Source: a virus
Virus record (IMG/VR): IMGVR_UViG_3300006112_000050
Location: 1-25,444 of that record
Length of the DNA: 25,444 nt
Reading direction: 5' to 3' (one strand)
This document shows positions 6,706 to 12,526 of this stretch, in pieces. Below the pieces are notes generated by a model. That model saw only the letters and a list, made by a program, of their open reading frames with translations. It did no database searches and had not been told where the DNA came from. Made by a program: the position numbers and the translations under genes. Position 1 is the first letter of the stretch. Each line of letters starts with the position of its first letter.

Positions 6706-7830
6706 ATGAGTAATGAACTATTACAAAAAGTAATTGACACAACAAATCTTGGAGCTAATGGTGCTGTTAACGCATCTGGCGATTCAGCAAACCTCAGCGG
6801 TGAAGGTCTCCTCTATCCTGATCAAGCAAATCGTTTCCTAGATTACATGTGGGATGCTACGATTCTTGCTAAGGCAGCTCGTACTATCCGTATGCGTTCT
6901 AACACAACCGAGATTGATCGTGTTGCAGTTGGACAACGTATCATGACAGTTGCACAGGAAGATAATCCACGTGATTATGTTCAGGGTTACACCAACGCTG
7001 CAGCTACATTTAACAAGATCTCGCTTACAACTCGTAAGCTTCGTCTAGATTGGGAACTTTCTTCTGAGTCTCTAGAAGACAATATTGAAGGTCCAGATCT
7101 AGAAGATCACATTGCACGTTTGATGGCTACCCAAGCTGGTAACGACATTGAGGATGTTCTAATCAATGGTGTTGGATCTGGCTCTGGCCTAATGTCAGCA
7201 TTCAAGGGATTCCGTCAGCTCGCTGTTGACAACGCTCACGTTGTTGATGCACAGGGTAACGGCCTTGATAAGGCAATTTTCAATCTTGCAATTAAGACCC
7301 TTCCACGTAAGTACAAGCAACGCCGTAATCAACTTCGCTTCTTCACAGGATCGAACTTGGTACAAGATTATCTATATAATCTAACAGCTGAAACCTCTTC
7401 AGGTTTTACACCATTCGATATCGCTTCAGGTATCGTTCGTGGTGATGTTGCTGCTAACGATGGTGGTCCAGGAACTGTTACACCATTTGCATTTGGTATT
7501 CCAGTAATCAACGTTCCGTTGATGACAGAGACCCTTGCTGGTGACTACAGCGGTGCTGCGGGAGATCACGGTGATCTTCACCTCACATTCCCACAGAACT
7601 TCATTATCGGTATCAAGCGTGACGTAACTGTTTACCGTTTGTTCCAGCCAAAGAAGGATACAATTGAGTATACTCTCTTTATCCGTGTTGGCGCACAAAT
7701 GGAGAACTACGACGCACACGTTATTGTCAAGAACGTTAAGGTTGCAGGTTCTGTAGCAGGCTTTGATTTCCAAGGCTCTGTTTCAAATGGTGCAAACGTA
7801 ACTGGTGGACAAAACGGAAACACATTCTAA
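6706..7830 (+). CDS. Major capsid protein (HK97 fold)
   Basis: This 374-residue protein is called the major head subunit from its position after protease/scaffold and from its sequence pattern. The N-terminal arm contains GEGLLYPDQANRFLDYMWDATILAKAARTIRMRSNTTEIDRVAVG. A strand region (FNKISLTTRKLRLDWELSSESLEDN) follows, resembling the E-loop/spine region of HK97-fold capsids. Next come the long P-domain helix (LEDHIARLMATQAGNDIEDVLINGVG) and a C-terminal half ending in Gly/Asn-rich residues. All 19 arginine codons I counted are CGN with no AGA/AGG, whereas neighbouring genes prefer AGA. That fits very high expression. A conserved strong RBS precedes it and a perfect hairpin follows its stop. 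Scaffold is supplied by the gene upstream, so no long delta-domain is expected here. Confidence 0.9.
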   Translation: MSNELLQKVIDTTNLGANGAVNASGDSANLSGEGLLYPDQANRFLDYMWDATILAKAARTIRMRSNTTEIDRVAVGQRIMTVAQEDNPRDYVQGYTNAAATFNKISLTTRKLRLDWELSSESLEDNIEGPDLEDHIARLMATQAGNDIEDVLINGVGSGSGLMSAFKGFRQLAVDNAHVVDAQGNGLDKAIFNLAIKTLPRKYKQRRNQLRFFTGSNLVQDYLYNLTAETSSGFTPFDIASGIVRGDVAANDGGPGTVTPFAFGIPVINVPLMTETLAGDYSGAAGDHGDLHLTFPQNFIIGIKRDVTVYRLFQPKKDTIEYTLFIRVGAQMENYDAHVIVKNVKVAGSVAGFDFQGSVSNGANVTGGQNGNTF

Positions 7831-7846
7831 TTTTAATTAGATGCAA

Positions 7847-7877
7847 GGCGGGGGAATACTATGTATTCCCCTTAGCC
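7847..7877 (+). terminator. Hairpin terminator after the major capsid gene
   Basis: A perfect 9-bp stem (GGGGAATAC at 7851-7859 and GTATTCCCC at 7863-7871) encloses a 3-base TAT loop. Flanking GGC (7847-7849) and GCC (7875-7877) can lengthen it. The region after it is AT-rich but has no clean U-tract, so termination may be partial, or the stem may protect the 3' end of capsid mRNA. Confidence 0.65.
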
Positions 7878-7883
7878 ATTTAA

Positions 7884-7892
7884 TGGTATAAT
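7884..7892 (+). promoter_or_regulatory. Extended -10 promoter after the capsid terminator
   Basis: TGGTATAAT (hexamer 7887-7892) lies just after the capsid hairpin. It would restart transcription near 7899 for the head-tail connector block. No -35 match is evident. The motif is identical to those at 11870 and 23838. Confidence 0.6.
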
Positions 7893-7915
7893 TAACAATG
7901 ACGAGAGGAAGTCAA

Positions 7916-8308
7916 ATGTCATTTACAGAACTAAAGTTGCCAGAACTTAAAAAGATTGCAGAAACATTCGGTGTAGATATTTCAGATATCAAGACCAAGA
8001 ATGAAGTTGTTTCACGACTTGCAGAAGAAGGTATTACATGGCAAATGTATGATAAGTTTAATACATCTGAAAAGGAAGAGATTAAAGTTCCTGTTGCAGA
8101 GCAAAGAAAAAGAACTAAGTTGGACAAATCAAATTCAGTTTTGGTCAAGATGGAAAGAAATAACCATTCTTATCAGGTTGTAGGATATACATTTACTGAT
8201 CAGCATCCATTTGTAGCTATGCCAGAAGAGCATGCACAACAAATTTTTGATACTCAGATTGGTTTTAGACTCGCTACTCCAAGAGAAGCACAAGAGTTTT
8301 ATAGCTAA
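7916..8308 (+). CDS. Small SAP/Rho-N-like phage protein upstream of connectors
   Basis: This 130-residue protein begins with a short helix-extension-helix module (FTELKLPELKKIAETFGVDISDIKTKNEVVSRLAEEGITW). The module resembles the SAP, HeH or Rho N-terminal domains often found in phage head proteins between capsid and connectors. A basic middle (EQRKRTKLDKSNSVLVKMERNNHSYQV) and a beta-rich end (YTFTDQHPFVAMPEEHAQQIFDTQIGFRLATPREAQEF) follow. The start at ATG 7916 is preferred because AGAGGAAG (7904-7911) is an SD. An in-frame ATG at 7898 is possible only as a leaderless start, because the promoter TATAAT ends at 7892. The role is unknown, perhaps nucleic-acid binding or head decoration. Confidence 0.75.
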   Translation: MSFTELKLPELKKIAETFGVDISDIKTKNEVVSRLAEEGITWQMYDKFNTSEKEEIKVPVAEQRKRTKLDKSNSVLVKMERNNHSYQVVGYTFTDQHPFVAMPEEHAQQIFDTQIGFRLATPREAQEFYS

Positions 8309-8335
8309 AAAAATAAATAGAGGAGGGTAATCTGA

Positions 8336-9286
8336 ATGCAGAATATCCAATTAGGAAGTCAAGAAAGAGTAAGGCTTTACGTCTATAGTGATGGAGTGCT
8401 TACTCAAGCAGATTCCCTCCCAACTTTATCAATTTATGATGCAGACAATGATGCAACGCCTTTAACAGGTTTGTCATCAGTAACTGTAATTGATGATCCA
8501 GAAGCAGGAATATACAGCTTCCTGCTCACACAGTTGGCTACAAGTGCAGTTCGTGTCTTAGAGCTAAGATGGACATATATAATCAATGGTCTTTCAGTTA
8601 CTCAAACAGATTTTTATCAAGTATCAGCACCATACTCTACTCCTAGTGAAATAATTGATTTTCTGGGCTTAGGTGCAACTCCTTCAGATATTAATTATCA
8701 TTCAATAACAGATCTTGAAAATGCTGAAAAACTAGCAAGAACTATAATTGATGGTTATACAGGTCTTAAGTTCTATCTAAGATATGATTCTCAAGAAATG
8801 TTTGGAACTGGTTCAGATGCTATTCAGCTAATAGAAAGAATGACTAGCGTTGATCAGATGTATGAAGATGACATACTAATGATTGATAATACTCAAGACC
8901 CAGCTTATAATGGATTTGGTTTTAACCTAGAACTTACTCAAACAGGATATGTAGCAAGACTCGTTGATCCTGGCTGGGACATTAGATATGATAACGATGT
9001 AGACGCCAATATTCTTTATTATGGTAGATTTAGAGATGGATCAAGATACAAATTTGTTGGAAATATAGGTTATAAGTATGTTCCAGAAGATATCAAGCAA
9101 GCATCTATGTTGCTTGTTGGAGACCTGCTTGCCAACGACTATGCTTGGAGAAACAAGTATCTTAAGTCTGTCAACCTCAGTGAAATTTCCTTCCAAATGT
9201 CGGCGGGAGCATTTAATGGTACTGGTAACGTCACAGTAGATAATATACTTGATCAATACCGTAACATTAATATGATGATCATATAA
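8336..9286 (+). CDS. Head-tail connector (adaptor) protein with N-terminal beta domain
   Basis: This 316-residue protein has two parts. Residues 1-100 look like a beta-sandwich (RVRLYVYSDGVLTQADSLPTLSIYDADND...AVRVLELRWTYIINGLSVTQTDFYQV). Residues about 105-316 look like an adaptor of the gp6/gp15 connector type: helices (SEIIDFLGLGATPSDINYHSITDLENAEKLARTIIDGYTGLKFY), a beta insert, then YKYVPEDIKQASMLLVGDLLANDYAWRNKYL. That last block is typical of such connectors. It should bind the portal ring after packaging. A strong SD (AGGAGGG, 8321-8327) precedes the ATG. Of 14 arginine codons counted, 12 are AGA/AGG, in contrast to the capsid gene. The beta domain in front is larger than in minimal connectors. 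Confidence 0.75.
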   Translation: MQNIQLGSQERVRLYVYSDGVLTQADSLPTLSIYDADNDATPLTGLSSVTVIDDPEAGIYSFLLTQLATSAVRVLELRWTYIINGLSVTQTDFYQVSAPYSTPSEIIDFLGLGATPSDINYHSITDLENAEKLARTIIDGYTGLKFYLRYDSQEMFGTGSDAIQLIERMTSVDQMYEDDILMIDNTQDPAYNGFGFNLELTQTGYVARLVDPGWDIRYDNDVDANILYYGRFRDGSRYKFVGNIGYKYVPEDIKQASMLLVGDLLANDYAWRNKYLKSVNLSEISFQMSAGAFNGTGNVTVDNILDQYRNINMMII

Positions 9287-9732
9287 TGTATAACAATTCA
9301 GTTATGGCTTCCATTATGAATATGAAAGCCGATATATATGAGCAAGAATATTCACAAGATCCAAACACTGGTGCTGTTTTGAGACAATGGAATTATGCCA
9401 GAACAATTCAGTGTAAGGTAGAACCAATCAAAGTTGGTGGAGCATCAACTAGAACCGACAACAAAAGCTTTAAAGTTGGTGAAGATGGTGACTATACAGA
9501 AAAGTTTCAAATTCGTATTAAATGCAATGAACTTCTAAGTAAAAGATGGCGTATTGAAAATGTTCGCTCTAGCGATAATCAAAAGGTATTTGTGGAGATT
9601 GATCGTCTAGGAGAACCAGACACCATTTTTGAAGTAACATCCTCACACGCAACCCTGGATCCATTTGGTAAGGTTGTATATTATGAGGCTGTTCTTCTAA
9701 GAACTCAGGTGCAGTCAAATGATATCACTTGA
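9286..9732 (+). CDS. Head closure / head-tail stopper-like protein
   Basis: This 148-residue protein starts at an ATG sharing one base with the upstream stop (TAATG). Another ATG at 9304 (MASIMNMKADIYEQ) is an alternative start. The sequence is almost all beta strands (ADIYEQEYSQDPNTGAVLRQWNYARTIQCKVEPI...EKFQIRIKCNELLSKRWRIENVRS...). It resembles the small beta-barrel head-closure proteins (gp16/FII-like) in size, pattern and position, one gene after the adaptor. Such proteins plug the portal and dock the tail. The assignment rests on synteny and fold pattern, not a motif. Confidence 0.65.
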   Translation: MYNNSVMASIMNMKADIYEQEYSQDPNTGAVLRQWNYARTIQCKVEPIKVGGASTRTDNKSFKVGEDGDYTEKFQIRIKCNELLSKRWRIENVRSSDNQKVFVEIDRLGEPDTIFEVTSSHATLDPFGKVVYYEAVLLRTQVQSNDIT

Positions 9733-10438
9733 GGTTAACACATCTAACGTAGCAGCACAATTAAGTAGTTTTTTAGACAACATGAAGCAGGTTACAAAAC
9801 CAGCAGTTGTTGATGAAATAGCAAAAGCTGTATTTACAATTACTGCAGAAAAATTTGTGTTAGCAGTAGATAAATATGCAAGAGCAAACCCTAAAAGAAT
9901 GCATCACGTTTATGAATGGGGACAAATAGGTCAAGTAGAAGGAAGACTTTTTGTTCTTGTAAGAAGTTCTGTTTTAGAAGGAACTGTTCTTGTAGATTCA
10001 GAATTTTTACCATCTAAGCTTCCAGTACCAGTAAATCCTCAACTTTTAATACCAGGAAGTACAGGAAAAGTGGTTACTAGAAAAAGTATATTTAGATATA
10101 AAGCTGATGTAATGGAAAAAGGAGATCCTGTTTCTTTTACAGCTGAAAGAATCCTATCATTTGTTGGTAATGATGGTTTAGTATTTATAAAACCTGGAAC
10201 AACAGTAAATATATTAAATCCAGGCGGTGTGAGCACAAAACATGCATTTGCTGATTTCTTTGTTTCTTGGTATACAGATTTTTCTGGAGCAGCTATTGAT
10301 TCTTCGGGGTTATATGAAAGATTATCTGAAGATATAACTATTGCATTAAATGGAAATCGTGCTAATATTAATACTGTAAAGAATGCGGTAGTCGCTTCGA
10401 TAGAATCAATGGGGCTTGATCAGGAGGTAGTGGGATGA
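9719..10438 (+). CDS. Neck / tail-completion protein (HK97 gp10-like position)
   Basis: This 239-residue protein overlaps the previous gene by 14 bases. It begins with a helix pair (VAAQLSSFLDNMKQVTKPAVVDEIAKAVFTITAEKFVLAVDKYARANP) like the gp10-type neck proteins. A HVYEWGQIGQVEGRLFVLVRSS strand and a beta-rich middle with a basic VVTRKSIFRYKADVMEKG segment follow. The C-terminus is helical (LYERLSEDITIALNGNRANINTVKNAVVASIESMG). The position between head closure and tail terminator fits a head-tail joining role. It is longer than typical gp10 proteins and the middle beta region is not recognised. Confidence 0.6.
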   Translation: MISLEVNTSNVAAQLSSFLDNMKQVTKPAVVDEIAKAVFTITAEKFVLAVDKYARANPKRMHHVYEWGQIGQVEGRLFVLVRSSVLEGTVLVDSEFLPSKLPVPVNPQLLIPGSTGKVVTRKSIFRYKADVMEKGDPVSFTAERILSFVGNDGLVFIKPGTTVNILNPGGVSTKHAFADFFVSWYTDFSGAAIDSSGLYERLSEDITIALNGNRANINTVKNAVVASIESMGLDQEVVG

Positions 10439-10950
10439 CAAATTACTCTTTGTCTGCTGTTTATGACATTAGAAATGCCATGTGGCAGGAATTAACTAAT
10501 GCAGGTATTTTTGATCCAAATGACTATTACCCAGATGGCTTTGCAGAAGCACTAATCCCAATAATACCTGCCCAACAGATCCCAGAAATTAATAACTTGT
10601 TGCCAGGAAAAGACTTTATTGTTTACCATGTTCAGCAAAAAAAGACGGGAGTTCAGTGGTGGGTAACTCAAGAATCCCTTATTCTGGACATAGTATCCAA
10701 TAAAACAGATAGAATAATGACAATAACTAACTTTTTAACAGACCTATTTAGAAGATATGATTTGTCTGCCAAGACCATAAATTCTGATGTTAGCACATCT
10801 AGCCCATTTAATTACCTTTATTTTAATATAGAAATGTCCAACCCTATTCAATTGTTTACCGATGAAGGTGGATATATGAGCGGTGATTTCACAGTAGGCT
10901 ACGCATATACCCGTGATATATCAGACGAGTATTCTGGAAAATTTGCCTAA
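10435..10950 (+). CDS. Tail terminator-like protein
   Basis: This 171-residue protein overlaps the upstream stop (ATGA) and has the SD AGGAGGT (10422-10428). The pattern is an N-terminal helix (AVYDIRNAMWQELTNAG), strands containing FIVYHVQQKKTGVQWWVTQESLILDIVSN, a helix (RIMTITNFLTDLFRRYDLSAKTIN), and a last strand pair (FTVGYAYTRDI). This alpha/beta layout, the size, and the position immediately before the tail tube gene fit the tail terminator that caps the tube. It closes the connector operon, and a new promoter follows in the gap. Confidence 0.65.
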   Translation: MTNYSLSAVYDIRNAMWQELTNAGIFDPNDYYPDGFAEALIPIIPAQQIPEINNLLPGKDFIVYHVQQKKTGVQWWVTQESLILDIVSNKTDRIMTITNFLTDLFRRYDLSAKTINSDVSTSSPFNYLYFNIEMSNPIQLFTDEGGYMSGDFTVGYAYTRDISDEYSGKFA

Positions 10951-10954
10951 AACT

Positions 10955-10982
10955 TTGACTTATTTTAAAACAATGCTATGCT
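10955..10982 (+). promoter_or_regulatory. Promoter for the tail tube gene
   Basis: TTGACT (10955-10960), a 16-base spacer, and TATGCT (10977-10982) with an upstream TGC extended element form one of the best -35/-10 pairs in the window. The predicted start near 10989 gives a leader of about 60 bases. That leader holds an all-A/T 8-bp inverted repeat (TTATTTTA/TAAAATAA) just before the RBS. Confidence 0.65.
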
Positions 10983-11030
10983 TTTCTATGAGGAAGCAAA
11001 TTGTCATCTAATTTTTATTTTAAATAAAAT

Positions 11031-11040
11031 AAGGTGGTGA
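11031..11040 (+). promoter_or_regulatory. Strong conserved RBS of the tail tube gene
   Basis: AAGGTGGTGA is followed by 9 bases and then ATG 11050. It is identical in core sequence and spacing to the capsid gene RBS (6687-6696). Confidence 0.7.
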
Positions 11041-11049
11041 AAAATAAAT

Positions 11050-11784
11050 ATGGCAAGTACAAATACAAGAAACGTAATCGTTGGTGCAGCACAGATTTTT
11101 CTATCAGTAAATGATGGAATCACTGCTCCCCGCCCAACAACTACTGCTCCTGAAATCAAGGCACTCCTTGGTAACACAACAGGAACATCTGCAGCAGCAG
11201 CTCTTAATACCAACACCGATTATCGCAACGTTGGTTTAACAAACACAGGACTTGAGCTTAACTATCAGCCTACATATGCTGAGGTTAAAGTTGATCAGCT
11301 CCTTGATGCAGCTAGACTTTTCAAGTCAGATATTAAGGTAGAACTTAAGACCGAGCTTTCAGAAGCAACACTTGAAAACCTACAGCTTGCATGGGGTCAG
11401 ATGGACTCTTACTACAATGCTGCAGGTTCTGCAGTGCAGGCTTTGGTTGACACAGATCCAATCACAGGTGAGCAAGGTGCAACACTTAATATGGCAGCAG
11501 GCTCCCTTGGAGATGCTCCAGTAGAGCGTGTGTTCATTGCAGTTGGTAATGCTCCATACAACATTGGTGATAAGGCTAATGGTTCTACTTATGCAGGTCG
11601 CAACAAGGAGCGTGTATATATTGCACGTCGTGTAGTATCTATGGATACAACAGCACACTCCTTGAAGCGTGATGCAGCAACAGTATTCCCAGTCGCATTC
11701 CGTATGCTCCCAGATGACAGCAATGCTGCATATGGTGGTTCTGAATACGGCGTCGTTATTGACCGTGTATGGGGATCTAACTAA
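11050..11784 (+). CDS. Major tail (tube) protein
   Basis: This 244-residue protein fits the main tail tube subunit by size, position before the frameshifted chaperones, and strand-rich composition. Seen are an N-terminal strand (TRNVIVGAAQIFLSVNDG) and a Thr/Ala-rich loop (about residues 25-55). The tube-like block YRNVGLTNTGLELNYQPTYAEVKVDQLLDAARLFKSDIKVELKTELSEATLENLQLAWG is typical of siphovirus tube proteins, and C-terminal strands follow. Arginine codons are mostly CGN, as in the capsid gene, suggesting high expression. It has its own promoter and the same strong RBS as the capsid gene, and a strong hairpin terminator follows. No C-terminal Ig-like domain is visible. Confidence 0.85.
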   Translation: MASTNTRNVIVGAAQIFLSVNDGITAPRPTTTAPEIKALLGNTTGTSAAAALNTNTDYRNVGLTNTGLELNYQPTYAEVKVDQLLDAARLFKSDIKVELKTELSEATLENLQLAWGQMDSYYNAAGSAVQALVDTDPITGEQGATLNMAAGSLGDAPVERVFIAVGNAPYNIGDKANGSTYAGRNKERVYIARRVVSMDTTAHSLKRDAATVFPVAFRMLPDDSNAAYGGSEYGVVIDRVWGSN

Positions 11785-11815
11785 TCAAGTCGTTTTAAAA
11801 AAACTTAATATTGAT

Positions 11816-11852
11816 ATTCAAGCCCTCCGAGAAATCGGGGGGTCTTGAATTT
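11816..11852 (+). terminator. Rho-independent-like terminator after the tail tube gene
   Basis: ATTCAAG and CCCTCCGA pair with TCGGGGGG and CTTGAAT around a GAAA tetraloop, with one bulge and one mismatch-like G-U. The long stem is followed by a short T-rich tail. It would cut down read-through from the tube gene into the chaperone and tape measure genes. Confidence 0.8.
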
Positions 11853-11869
11853 GTATTAACTTAAAATAT

Positions 11870-11878
11870 TGGTATAAT
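11870..11878 (+). promoter_or_regulatory. Extended -10 promoter for chaperone and tape measure genes
   Basis: TGGTATAAT (hexamer 11873-11878) follows the tube terminator. A weak -35-like TTGTAT lies at 11851-11856 with a 16-base spacer. The predicted start near 11885 gives a leader of about 22 bases with SD AAGGGAG before TTG 11907. Confidence 0.6.
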
Positions 11879-11906
11879 TTAACTAACTAAACAAGGGAGC
11901 TATAAA

Positions 11907-12242
11907 TTGGCAACAACAGTATATGATGTACTAGACATTGAACTAAGCGATGGAACTACCATTGAACTTAAGCCTATGCCTATCAAGCAGCTTAGAAAGT
12001 TTATGGAAGTAATTAATCAAGCTCAAGATGAAAATGCAACAGACACAAATGCTGCAATGAATATTTTTATTCAAGCAGCAATGGTTTGTTTGACAAATGT
12101 TAGACCCGATCTAGCATCAGACCAAGATAAATTTGAAGAAATCATTGAGACTCCTACAATGATGAAAATTCTCGAAGTTGTCGGAGGATTGAAACTCACC
12201 GACCCAAACCTTCTGGGAGCAGCTCTAGTTGGGACGAACTAG
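11907..12242 (+). CDS. Tail assembly chaperone G (upstream frameshift partner)
   Basis: This 111-residue protein starts at TTG 11907, supported by the SD AAGGGAG (11893-11899). The sequence (VYDVLDIELSDGTTIELKPMPIKQLRKFMEVINQAQDENATDTNAAMNIFIQAAMVCLTN) fits the all-helical tail chaperone family that binds the tape measure protein during tail assembly. Near its end the frame contains the slippery heptamer C CCA AAC (12203-12209). Most ribosomes would continue to the TAG at 12240-12242 and make this short form. A minority would shift by -1 and make the longer GT form. G:GT ratio control is conserved among long-tailed phages. Confidence 0.85.
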   Translation: MATTVYDVLDIELSDGTTIELKPMPIKQLRKFMEVINQAQDENATDTNAAMNIFIQAAMVCLTNVRPDLASDQDKFEEIIETPTMMKILEVVGGLKLTDPNLLGAALVGTN

Positions 12243-12253
12243 ATCTACGCTCC
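12203..12253 (+). promoter_or_regulatory. Programmed -1 ribosomal frameshift site with downstream stem-loop
   Basis: C CCA AAC (12203-12209) is a canonical X XXY YYZ heptamer in the reading frame of the G gene (codons start at 12204 and 12207). After a 6-base spacer, GGAGC (12216-12220) pairs with GCTCC (12249-12253). Inside it, TCTAGTT (12224-12230) pairs perfectly with AACTAGA (12237-12243) around a GGGACG loop. Spacing and structure fit a stimulatory element. The -1 frame is open from here to 12526. Confidence 0.85.
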
Positions 12254-12526
12254 TTGGAGTCTGAAGCCTTCTTGCTCGGTCATTGGAAAAACTTTGATGA
12301 GCTAGAATCTTCACTTTCGCTTGAAGAGCTAACAGCTTTGATAGATTTTTCAAGAAAGAAAGATCTTGAAGATAAAAGATTTAGTGCAGCACTACAAGGT
12401 GTTGAACTAGATGAACCGCAAGAATCAGTTAGTGACATAGCCGATCTTAAAGGATATGCTGCTGGTAAAGAAGGATTTGGAATCGGTTTAGGTTTAGGTT
12501 TTATGTCAATAGGGGGTGACGATTAA
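12209..12526 (+). CDS. Tail assembly chaperone T extension, expressed as the GT fusion
   Basis: This is the -1 frame after the slippery site. The full product is join(11907..12209,12209..12526), 206 residues. The extension begins PSGSSSSWDELDLRSLESEAFLLGHWKNFDELESSLSLEELTALI. Its WDELD...FLLGHWK...LESSLSLEELTALI pattern is that of actinobacteriophage-type chaperone extensions. It contains a Gly-rich end (GFGIGLGLGF). A TTG at 12254 could be taken as an independent start but has no SD and would cut the conserved block. The stop overlaps the tape measure ATG by one base (TAATG), which couples their translation. The role is to recruit tube subunits to the tape measure and chaperones during tail assembly. 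Confidence 0.85.
   Translation, partial: PSGSSSSWDELDLRSLESEAFLLGHWKNFDELESSLSLEELTALIDFSRKKDLEDKRFSAALQGVELDEPQESVSDIADLKGYAAGKEGFGIGLGLGFMSIGGDD

Noticed and set aside
7426-7773. Reverse-strand ORF of 115 codons opposite the capsid gene
   Set aside because: It is an antisense shadow of a highly codon-biased gene, with an odd Cys/Val-rich composition and no initiation signals.
11012-11032. Regulatory hairpin sequestering the tail tube RBS
   Set aside because: The inverted repeat is all A/T with a 2-base loop, so it is likely unstable and only reaches the edge of the SD. It is noted as a leader feature only.
12254-12526. Independent gene starting at TTG 12254
   Set aside because: It has no SD, and the conserved WDELD block of the chaperone lies upstream in the same frame. 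The frame is entered by -1 frameshift at 12203-12209.
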